Positions 48,140 through 56,483 of a stretch of 64,000 nucleotides of DNA are shown one piece after another. Made by a program: the position numbers and the translations under genes. The stretch spans positions 1-64,000 of the forward strand of contig LADS01000003.1 of the NCBI GenBank assembly GCA_000961725.1, read 5' to 3'. Source of the DNA: Desulfobulbaceae bacterium BRH_c16a (GTDB lineage Bacteria > Desulfobacterota > Desulfobulbia > Desulfobulbales > Desulfocapsaceae). Numbering within the stretch: position 1 is the stretch's first letter; each line of letters opens with the position of its first letter. Under the pieces are notes generated by a model. It saw nothing but the letters and a program-made list of their open reading frames with translations, was not told the DNA's origin and made no database searches.

Positions 48140-48565
48140 TCATTTTTTGAGTCTTTTCATGATCTTGCTAACAGTTGTATAGTGAATATGCAATTGATCC
48201 GCAATTTCCTTCATATTGTAACCATACTGTATGTGCGCTGTCTCTATCTGTTTATTTCGAGCTGCTTTATCCCTCTTTCCCTGCGGAAATAGTTCCCCAA
48301 GTGCTGGCCTGCCGGTGAATCTTTGAGCTCGCGGCACTTCGCCAATTTCTTTTGCTTCGCTCAGCCTGCTTTGGATATCCGCCACAAAATCCGAGCTGCC
48401 AAAGACGATCTGACCCACAAGTTTATTCCAGGGACTCTGCTCTTGTTTCAGTAGACCATCTGCGACAAACTTTCGATACACCTTGCGGGCTTCAGTTTTA
48501 TTTTTGGCAAACTGGTGCAGAATCCAGTCCACCTTCAGGAAATCCGGCGCCTTTCCTAGCAGCAC
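48140..48565 (-). pseudogene. C-terminal fragment of a larger REP-associated transposase
   Basis: VYRKFVADGLLKQEQSPWNKLVGQIVFGSSDFV...HIQYGYNMKEIADQLHIHYTTVSKIMKRLKK; no Y1 catalytic domain upstream. Confidence 0.6.
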
Positions 48566-48619
48566 CTTTTTAGGCCACTTGGATACTCCCCACTGTCTGA
48601 GTCGCCCGGCCCTCCCTCA

Positions 48620-49366
48620 TTACCGCGCCATCAGAGCGAACACTCCCCATCCAAGGTATTCACGTGTGTAAGCGGCGTGGCGTTTTGGTGCCGTGGTCAG
48701 TTGGGCTCGAACCTCTTTCGCAAAGTCGTCCTCGGGATTCGCTTCAAGCCATCGACGCATGGTGAGCCACTTGGCTGCCGCGTACCTGTCCCAGCCTTCC
48801 TGGTCTGCCAGAACCATTTCCACAACGTCGTAACCTAGTTCGTCGAAAGACGCGAGAAGTTCAGGAAGCATGAGAAAGTCGGAGATAGAATTGGCAAAGC
48901 ACTCCCTAGCTACGTCTTCCGTCGGTGGTAACTGCCGCCAGTAGGGCTCGCCAATGAGGATGACTCCGTTGGCGCTAAGACTCTTCGTCAGAAGCTCGAT
49001 GGCGCCGGCGACTCCCCCACCGATCCACGTGGCACCGACACAGGCTGCCACACCACACTTTTCGTCGGCTACGTAGCCGGTAGCGTCGCCATGGATGAAC
49101 TCGACTCGATCGGCGACGCCAAGTTCTTCAGCGCGGAGTTTCGCTTGCTTGCTGAACAACTGACTCATGTCGATGCCGACGCCGGTGATTCCGTAATCGC
49201 GTGCCCAGGTGCACAGCATCTCGCCCGAACCACTGCCTAGGTCGAGCACGCGAGTCCCCGGTTCCAAACGCAACACGGCACCGAGAGTGGCGAGCTTTTC
49301 TGGTGTGAAAGGATTATGGATGCGATGAGCACTTTCGGTGATGTTGAAGATCCGTGGAATATCCAA
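48620..49366 (-). CDS. class I SAM-dependent methyltransferase
   Basis: VLRLEPGTRVLDLGSGSGEMLCTWARDYGITGVGIDMSQLF. Confidence 0.92.
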   Translation of the reverse strand: MDIPRIFNITESAHRIHNPFTPEKLATLGAVLRLEPGTRVLDLGSGSGEMLCTWARDYGITGVGIDMSQLFSKQAKLRAEELGVADRVEFIHGDATGYVADEKCGVAACVGATWIGGGVAGAIELLTKSLSANGVILIGEPYWRQLPPTEDVARECFANSISDFLMLPELLASFDELGYDVVEMVLADQEGWDRYAAAKWLTMRRWLEANPEDDFAKEVRAQLTTAPKRHAAYTREYLGWGVFALMAR

Positions 49367-49510
49367 TGTAGAAAATCTCCTTACAGGTGTGAATAGATTC
49401 GGTCACTGCCTAACATGATGGTCGCCGGTTTATCATTCTCTTTCCTCATTTCTTGTTTACACTCAATTAAACGGTCGCTGTCCCAATTTTTCCGGAGGGG
49501 TTGGGAGAGG

Positions 49511-50692
49511 TTAGGCCTCGCCCTCTCCAGCCTGCTTCTGGACAGCAAACATGTCCACAAGATGACCCGGAAAGAGGATGCCGATACGGCCGTTCTTTTT
49601 GTTGAGTCCGAGGTCGCGCATGATCGATATCCGCTCGAATTGGGCGCGAAGACTTTCGGACAGACGACTGCGAAGGTAGTCGATAAAGTTGTCTACGACG
49701 TTGAGCTCATTGGCGAGTCGATGGAGGCCAACAGTCCTGATATCGACCCCAATAGATCGTTCCCACAGCGAGCGGTACTCTTTGAACACTGGCACCCGAC
49801 CATTGAAGAAGACTTCATTGAATTTGAGCTTCTCGAGGACCACGTTGCCGTGCAGCAGATCGTTCCGCTCGTTAACAAGGGAATGGTAGGCTTTGCAGGC
49901 ATCGTGAGCGTAGTCCACAGGCTTCTCAAAGCCAACGCACGTCATGTGCAAGGTCTTCACACGAATATCTATCGGCTGACGAATGGTGTTCTCGCGAAGG
50001 CGTTCATCGGCCTTGAGTTCGGGCCTCATAAGGACGAAGAGAAGCAGATTGACATACGCCTCCGCCATCACCGGAAGCATGGAACGGATACCGAAACAGA
50101 GCCCGAGCCCCTTAGTGTACTTCGCAAATATGTCACCCCAGCGATCATCGGGTATCTGATCAGAGCTGGTGAGGTCAGGGACAGCTTCGTCTTCAGGTCT
50201 TAGTTGGAGGGCGTCAAGTTCAGTACGCAACCTTTCGATAGCCGCCCGAAGTCGTTGATACGGATTGACGAATTCGATCCAGTCTTCGAGAGACTTCCGG
50301 ATCTCGGACATGAGCTTCCCATGGTTGGAGAAGTCGGCTTTGATCTGTTTGACCAACTCTTGCAGGAAGTCGCCGTCACAAGCGGTGCTTCCTAGCACCC
50401 ACACTTCTGTCCGAAAGTTCATCCCGAGGAACGAGAGCATTCCATCCTTGCTCCGCAACACCCACTCCCAATGAATCAGATTGTCTGAATCGTCCGTGCG
50501 CAGAAGATTCTGGATCCCGTTCGGGCGTCCAAAGCGCGCCGCGAAGTAGCAGAACAAATCACTCGGCGCGATCTCGTTTCGAAGGGTCAGAATCTTCCCG
50601 CCGTTGGGCCGATCTTCCCGCTGCATGTCCTCCAAGATCTCCTTGGTATGCGGACACGTAAGGCTTGAGAGGAAGTCAGAGGGTAGTGTCAT
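49511..50692 (-). CDS. uncharacterised 393-aa protein with HEPN-like Rx4H motif
   Basis: ...DACKAYHSLVNERNDLLHGNVVLEKLKFNEVFF...: R-N-D-L-L-H in a helical context. Confidence 0.7.
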   Translation of the reverse strand: MTLPSDFLSSLTCPHTKEILEDMQREDRPNGGKILTLRNEIAPSDLFCYFAARFGRPNGIQNLLRTDDSDNLIHWEWVLRSKDGMLSFLGMNFRTEVWVLGSTACDGDFLQELVKQIKADFSNHGKLMSEIRKSLEDWIEFVNPYQRLRAAIERLRTELDALQLRPEDEAVPDLTSSDQIPDDRWGDIFAKYTKGLGLCFGIRSMLPVMAEAYVNLLLFVLMRPELKADERLRENTIRQPIDIRVKTLHMTCVGFEKPVDYAHDACKAYHSLVNERNDLLHGNVVLEKLKFNEVFFNGRVPVFKEYRSLWERSIGVDIRTVGLHRLANELNVVDNFIDYLRSRLSESLRAQFERISIMRDLGLNKKNGRIGILFPGHLVDMFAVQKQAGEGEA

Positions 50693-50773
50693 CTTGTGAG
50701 GCCTAACCTAATAATCACCAGTCTATCCGGTGCATTTTATGAGTTGGAATTCGGTATGGTGTCCCTCCGATTC

Positions 50774-50831
50774 AGGGTCAAAATCTTTACCCGTGCCCGA
50801 TGAAATTTGTCACGGGTAAAGATTTGACCCT
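50774..50831. repeat. imperfect inverted repeat, ~21-bp arms
   Basis: AGGGTCAAAATCTTTACCCGTG-N15-CACGGGTAAAGATTTGACCCT; arms identical apart from one extra A. Confidence 0.92.
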
Positions 50832-51008
50832 CCACTTCCCCGATTGAGCTCTCTCTAAACCGCCATTTACCGATTTTCGGGGTGAGTCATTTCCTTTAAA
50901 ATATTCGGAATTCGATATTATTTCCCACGGAATTCGCCAGGATAATATCAATCCGTCCCCACATTTCCTACTTAGAATGTCAAGGCAAGCATTACCCAAT
51001 AACGGAAA

Positions 51009-52745
51009 TCAATGATTTTCAATCCTGAATAACTTGTCCGTTTGAGAGAGTTTTACAACAAAATACTCTTCACGGTTCAACTCTTCAGGCAGCTTGTCTT
51101 TGAGAATCGAAGCCACAAACTGAATGCCTTTGCTGTCTACTAATTTAGCAATTCTCAAGAGTTGATTGTCGTGCATCAACTCTTTTTTGTCATTGAGCAA
51201 AAAATGCAGGCACGGGATGTTCTCCTCGTCAGCAAAGAGCGTGTAGGCAATATCAAAACAGGAAATTTCTCCCTGCTTTTTCCCAGAGCTGAAGTTGGTG
51301 TTGAAGGCGCTGAACTTGTAGAGGCGTCTCCCTTTGTTTTTGCCGGAAGTGGTCATGGTCGGATCGACCTTCAAGGCATACTGCTCGCCGTAAAGGGCCT
51401 GGGAAATCGAGGAAAAGTGTCGATTGAACTTGTTAACCTGCCCCTTTATCTTTTGTTCAAAATCATCCGAAAAGAGTTCATTGTCAATTGCATCCAATCG
51501 TTGATCCAGCGATTTCAGGTTCGAGTCAATCTCGGTCAACTGCTGGATAACATTTTCAAACTCCCCTTTTTTTCGATGCTTCTCGTTGAGTTCTAAAATT
51601 AACTTTTCCAGTTCCGCAAAGGAATCACTGCGGGAGATCGCAGCAGATAATTCGGTCTCTTGCCTCAAGAGGAGGCTCAACTGTTCGGACTTGGCCTTGA
51701 TGTCGTTCTCAAGCCTCGGCAGATCCTTGGCGATGTACCTGACCTTTTCGGCGATCATTCGGTTGTGAAAAATGCAGAGTTCTTTAAAGGTTTTCTGAAT
51801 GCCCGCTATCCGGTCAGTAGCCTGCTTGTAAATCTGTTCCAGTTGGCGCTGATCGATCTTGGCGGCCCCTTGCTCAAGATCACGCCTTGCTTCAAGAATC
51901 AAGTCGCGCCGGATGTTCAGCCTGCCTATCTCCGAACTCAGCAGATTGAGTTGATACCTGACCTGGTTCAACTGATCCAAGTCAGCCTCAAAGCTTTCAT
52001 TCAGATTGAAATTTGCCTTACGCCGATTCAACAGATCAATCTCCCCCTCCAGAATGGCGAGGGCGGTTTCATAGGCTGATTTGGTTTGTTCCTTTTCCAG
52101 CCGGCCTTTAAAGGTCTGCTCCAGGCGGAGTTGGGTCAACAATTCCTGTTTGGCATCCCCCTGGTCGAAATCGCAGCCCAATAAAAAGAGATACAGGGTT
52201 TCATACTCGGCGTCGCTGGTAAAGCGATCGAGGGTTTTGAGGGTATTGTTGAGGCTTAAGTCCTTGTAGCGGATATTGTGAGAGATGATCTGCCTGAATG
52301 TCGGCTTCTTACCGTACTGGCCGGGAAAGAGAAGTTCGGTTAACGCCTCCTCAAATTCATCATCAGTAGTTTTGGCAACGCCATTGATCTTTTGCAGTTT
52401 CTGTTTTCTTGGCAAAAAGTTGCGCTCGATGTAAATTTCTGGGGAGTCTTCTTTGGCCAGATCTTCCTTGAGTACTAAGGTAATGCTCACCTTGTTTTCA
52501 AAGAGGAAATCCTTGACCAGTCGGTACTCTTCCTTTTTTTGTTCCGGATCGGTGTAGATCTGTTTTGCATTGGCGCCCAGACAGAAGTCAACCAGCATGA
52601 GCACCGTTGTCTTGCCTACGTTGTTGCCGGTCTCGGTTCCTTGGGCATTCGCAGTCTCATCGACTATCAGATTGATGCCGTTGTGAAATTGAATCTCTCG
52701 GATAACTTCGGTTTGGCTTGATATGGTCAGGGACTTCAGGAACAT
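51009..52745 (-). CDS. ABC-3C system DUF2326-type ATPase
   Basis: MFLKSLTISSQTEVIREIQFHNGINLIVDE...TETGNNVGKTTVLMLVDFCLGA (Walker A), central coiled coils. Confidence 0.85.
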   Translation of the reverse strand: MFLKSLTISSQTEVIREIQFHNGINLIVDETANAQGTETGNNVGKTTVLMLVDFCLGANAKQIYTDPEQKKEEYRLVKDFLFENKVSITLVLKEDLAKEDSPEIYIERNFLPRKQKLQKINGVAKTTDDEFEEALTELLFPGQYGKKPTFRQIISHNIRYKDLSLNNTLKTLDRFTSDAEYETLYLFLLGCDFDQGDAKQELLTQLRLEQTFKGRLEKEQTKSAYETALAILEGEIDLLNRRKANFNLNESFEADLDQLNQVRYQLNLLSSEIGRLNIRRDLILEARRDLEQGAAKIDQRQLEQIYKQATDRIAGIQKTFKELCIFHNRMIAEKVRYIAKDLPRLENDIKAKSEQLSLLLRQETELSAAISRSDSFAELEKLILELNEKHRKKGEFENVIQQLTEIDSNLKSLDQRLDAIDNELFSDDFEQKIKGQVNKFNRHFSSISQALYGEQYALKVDPTMTTSGKNKGRRLYKFSAFNTNFSSGKKQGEISCFDIAYTLFADEENIPCLHFLLNDKKELMHDNQLLRIAKLVDSKGIQFVASILKDKLPEELNREEYFVVKLSQTDKLFRIENH

Positions 52746-52969
52746 AGTTCAACGCCCCCTTGCTCGTTCAAGTTGACTAGATCCAACAAATACAACCAAT
52801 CAAGACACAAAACGAATACGGGCATGGTCATTCGGCGATGAACTTGTGTGTTCACATAAAGGTCCAGTATATCCGAAGCGGATTGCTCGCGAAGTGCTTC
52901 CAACACGAAGGCGCCGTTGTAATATATACTCTGTTCTGGATGGATGTTGTCAGGAAGCAGCATGGGCAT
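52736..52969 (-). CDS. ABC-3C system middle component (MC6-like)
   Basis: MPMLLPDNIHPEQSIYYNGAFVLEALREQ...; overlaps both neighbours in a three-gene cassette. Confidence 0.75.
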   Translation of the reverse strand: MPMLLPDNIHPEQSIYYNGAFVLEALREQSASDILDLYVNTQVHRRMTMPVFVLCLDWLYLLDLVNLNEQGGVELCS

Positions 52970-53915
52970 AACCTACCGGATTTTTAAATATCTTGCAGCG
53001 GATAAAGGCATCTACCACCAGAATATTCACACAAAGCTCCAGTTCTTCTGCCGGGATAGGGGTAAAATTGGCACCCTCTTGAACCCTTGCGATCACACAC
53101 TCAATAATCCTGAAAAAAAGGTCGTCATCACTCAACTGAGCCCTGTGGACCACATAATCACGTTTGATAGCGGTGAGGACAGATAAACTTTTGTTGTTCC
53201 CCTCTCTGTCATAATCCGCGTAGATGCGGGCGACCCGACTGTGGTGTGCCGAGTAATCTTCAATAATGTCGCGCGCTACATCAAGCTGATTGTGGTCGAT
53301 TTTATGATCAATGTTGAAGGGGATGGTTTCAACCGCCGAAGCGACACGATTCAAATCCTCCTTTGCCAGGATATTGATAATGGCAGCAAGGTTTGACTCA
53401 AGCCTGACTGGATCGATCGCAGTCACCAATTCCTTTTTGATCAAGGTGGCTATTCGGCTCAGATCGTCAATGCTGAGACCGTTGATACACCGTAGGGTGG
53501 AGGCGAGATCATGGATATCTTTTTGGGGATCGAAGGCCAAGTTGTGCGGATTAATAAAACTTTTTCTGCGCAACACGCTAGCATCATTTGAGATCGAGAT
53601 GAACTTAAAGGTATAGTCGGAATAGGACGAGAGATCCTTTGTAAGTGACAATTCCACTTTTTGCTTGGTGGTAGTGGCTGAGACTTGAGCAATGATTTTA
53701 TTTTTAAAATCTATTAAATCAATAGCTTCTGCGTTTGGCTTGATGGTATTCATATTCTTGAGCTGCCAACCGAACAGCTCATTGAAAAAATACGCGTAAA
53801 AGGTCTCGGCATGCAGGTGTCGGTCGAGAAAATTCAATTTACCACAAAGGGTTATTTCCGTGGCAAGAGCGGAGAGTTTTGTTGTGATGAAGTCAATGTG
53901 GTGTAACCTGCTCAT
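52950..53915 (-). CDS. ABC-3C system SMEK-domain-like protein
   Basis: MSRLHHIDFITTKLSALATEITLCGKLNFLDRHLHAETFYAYFFNELFGWQLKNMNTIKPNAEAIDLIDFKNKIIAQVSATTTKQKVELSL. Confidence 0.75.
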   Translation of the reverse strand: MSRLHHIDFITTKLSALATEITLCGKLNFLDRHLHAETFYAYFFNELFGWQLKNMNTIKPNAEAIDLIDFKNKIIAQVSATTTKQKVELSLTKDLSSYSDYTFKFISISNDASVLRRKSFINPHNLAFDPQKDIHDLASTLRCINGLSIDDLSRIATLIKKELVTAIDPVRLESNLAAIINILAKEDLNRVASAVETIPFNIDHKIDHNQLDVARDIIEDYSAHHSRVARIYADYDREGNNKSLSVLTAIKRDYVVHRAQLSDDDLFFRIIECVIARVQEGANFTPIPAEELELCVNILVVDAFIRCKIFKNPVGYAHAAS

Positions 53916-54469
53916 TAGGTCATCTTTATGTTTTTGTTTGGTTTGTCGGCCTTTTATTAAAGCCTAATATTTTGGATACCAACAATTCTTTTTTGATTTG
54001 GTGCCCAAGCTCAACAATCGATCAAGCTCTTTCCCTCAACGAAATATTCTGAGGGCAATACAAATGTAAAAAAACATAATATCAAACCATTATCTTCATA
54101 TTCATCCCAAACACATATCAAAGAAACAGGGCATGAGCAAGTTCCATCTTATCAACCTGAAATGGTTTTGAGGATTCTGAAACAGCAGAGGAAGAATTTG
54201 TCAAAGCAATATTCAAGAGGCCATTTTGGCCAGAGGTCTACATTAGATTGACGAATTCCATGAGATTGCAGTATACACTGGCAAACAATTGGATTCAGAC
54301 ATGGGGCGGGAATTTTAAACGTATTGAAAAGCAAAGATCCCGGTTTGGTCGTTGCTGATGAGGTAAAGGGTTCTTTAGCGATTACCCTGAGTTCGCACGT
54401 TCAAGAGAACACCCTGATGCCATTACAGTGACTTGTCACATTGCAGATAATAGCATCAGGGGAATCCTT

Positions 54470-55390
54470 TCACAACGCCTGCAGTTTTTCCGTCAGGACC
54501 GGCAGAAGCTGTTTGAGATCGGCGACGGCAAAGACGTCGGCGACATCGCCGATGGGGGCGTCTTTATCGGTATTGATCGCCACCACGAAGTCCGATTTCT
54601 TCATCCCGGCCAGGTGCTGGACCGCTCCGGAAATTCCGCAGGCGACGTAGAGTTTCGGCGAGACGGTAAGTCCGGTCGTGCCCACCTGGCGGTTGTGTTC
54701 GACCCACAGCGCATCGACCACCGGCCGGCTTGCCCCGTATTCGCCACCGAGGGCCTTGGCAAGACCGGCCACCAGGGCGATGTTTTCCGGCTTGCCGACG
54801 CCTCGCCCGGCACTGACGATGACCTCGGCTTTGGCCAGATCGACTCCGCCCTGTTCGGCCTTTTCGTAGCTGAGCAGGCGGACTTTGCCCTGGCTATCGC
54901 CGGTTATCGGGATGACCGTCGGCGTGTCTGCTGCCGGCTCGGCAAGGGAAAAGGCGCCGGCCTGGAGGGTGACAATCGTTATTTTGCCTTTGCTTTTCAG
55001 GGTCCGGCGCAGTTTGCCGTTGCAGGCTGGCGCCACCAGGGCTCCGTCCTCCACCGCCACCACCTCGGAGATCTGCGCGGCCTTCAGGCTGACAGCCAGG
55101 CGCGGGGCCAGATCCCAGCCGTAGGAGCTGTGGCAGAAGACGATCATCTCCGGTTGTTCTTTCGCCACGACTTCGAGCAGCAGTTGTTTATGGACTTCCG
55201 GGTTGTATTCGCCGAATTCGGCGACTTCGGCGAGATAGAGTTTGCCGGGGAATTTCGGCAGCTCGCCCGTTCCACTTGCCGTGAGGAACATGGCGCTTTG
55301 TGCCCCCATCATTTCGGCAAAGGCCTGCAATTCGGTATAACTGTCCAGGAGTTGTCCCTGTCTGTATTCTGCAATTAAGAGCATTTTCAT
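54470..55390 (-). CDS. etfA: electron transfer flavoprotein alpha subunit
   Basis: MKMLLIAEYRQGQLLDSYTELQAFA ... GRGVGKPENIALVAGLAKALGGEYGASRPVVD ... GLTVSPKLYVACGISGAVQHLAGM. Confidence 0.95.
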   Translation of the reverse strand: MKMLLIAEYRQGQLLDSYTELQAFAEMMGAQSAMFLTASGTGELPKFPGKLYLAEVAEFGEYNPEVHKQLLLEVVAKEQPEMIVFCHSSYGWDLAPRLAVSLKAAQISEVVAVEDGALVAPACNGKLRRTLKSKGKITIVTLQAGAFSLAEPAADTPTVIPITGDSQGKVRLLSYEKAEQGGVDLAKAEVIVSAGRGVGKPENIALVAGLAKALGGEYGASRPVVDALWVEHNRQVGTTGLTVSPKLYVACGISGAVQHLAGMKKSDFVVAINTDKDAPIGDVADVFAVADLKQLLPVLTEKLQAL

Positions 55391-55470
55391 GATTACTCCT
55401 TTAATTGTGCACGGTTTTTCTGTAGGGGCGCTTTGTGTTCTCTTTGCGACATGGTGCACACCGTACACCC

Positions 55471-55614
55471 CAATGTCATTAACTTAAGCTTTAGACTATC
55501 GGTCACATGCAGTTGATGGTGCATGAAATGCACCCTTGTATGAGCTCAACAATTTTGCCGAAATTTCCGGTAGAAGCAGGGTGCATTTCATGCACCTTTA
55601 AGTTGTTGACATTG
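55471..55614. repeat. nested inverted-repeat element in the etfB-etfA spacer
   Basis: Outer arms CAATGTCATTAACTTAAG / CTTTAAGTTGTTGACATTG; inner arms GGTGCATGAAATGCACC (55518-55534) / GGTGCATTTCATGCACC (55580-55596), each inner site also self-palindromic. Confidence 0.88.
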
Positions 55615-55686
55615 CAGCGCATAACCACAAAAGACACCATTATTTTTTTAAAGGTTGGTGTTGATTCTTTCCTTCATGTTTTTTGG

Positions 55687-56457
55687 TTATGCGAGTACGG
55701 CGGTTTTTTCTCTCAGGATGCCGATCAATCGGTCGGCAATGGATTCGACTTCGCCTTCGAGGAAGAGGCCGCCGCTCTTTTTCACCGGGAACTCGATCTT
55801 TACCGTTTCCTGCAGGCCGCCCGCCTTGTACAGGTCGGTTGCGGCGACAGTCAGCAACTCTTTCTTTTTAGCCTTCATGATATTCGGCAGGGTCGGGTAG
55901 CGCGGGGTATTGAGGCCCAGCTGACAGGTGACGAGGACCGGCAGATCTGTTTCTACCCTGGCTTTGATGCCGCCCTCAAGTTCCCGCTTGACCGTGACTT
56001 TGCCGGCCGCAAAGGCAAAATCAACTATGGTCGTTACCGCTGGAATATTCAGCAGTTCGGCGACCATCACCCCGACCTGGACGCTGCCCCGGTCCTGGGA
56101 CTGCATGCCGGTAAAGATCAGGTCGAAGTCTTTGCCCCCGGCGAATTCGGCGATGATCGACGCGATCTCGAAGGGGTCTTTCAGATGACTTGCGTCATCG
56201 GCGATATGGACACCCCGGTCGCAGCCCATCGCCAAAGCCTTTTTCATCGTCTCCTTGACCCGTTCCGGGCCGATGCAGAGCACGGTCAGGTCGCCGCCGG
56301 TCTGCTCTTTCAGCTGCACCGCCTGCTCGACCCCGTACTCATCATATTCGTTCATCCGCCAGGCGAGATCGCTGCGGTCGTACCAGAGGCCGTCGGCAGC
56401 GATCTTGAATTTCGATTCCATGTCCGGAACCTGTTTTATGCATACGAGAAGTTTCAT
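55687..56457 (-). CDS. etfB: electron transfer flavoprotein beta subunit
   Basis: MKLLVCIKQVPDMESKFKI ... MNEYDEYGVEQAVQLKEQ ... FTGMQSQDRGSVQVGVMVAELLNIPAVT. Confidence 0.96.
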   Translation of the reverse strand: MKLLVCIKQVPDMESKFKIAADGLWYDRSDLAWRMNEYDEYGVEQAVQLKEQTGGDLTVLCIGPERVKETMKKALAMGCDRGVHIADDASHLKDPFEIASIIAEFAGGKDFDLIFTGMQSQDRGSVQVGVMVAELLNIPAVTTIVDFAFAAGKVTVKRELEGGIKARVETDLPVLVTCQLGLNTPRYPTLPNIMKAKKKELLTVAATDLYKAGGLQETVKIEFPVKKSGGLFLEGEVESIADRLIGILREKTAVLA

Positions 56458-56483
56458 CTTCTTCCTCCTTTTCAATAAATTAT

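Noticed and set aside
54000-54440. Coding-like fragments near the right edge of the accessory island
   Set aside because: Short broken frames with no recognisable motif; too weak to call a pseudogene.
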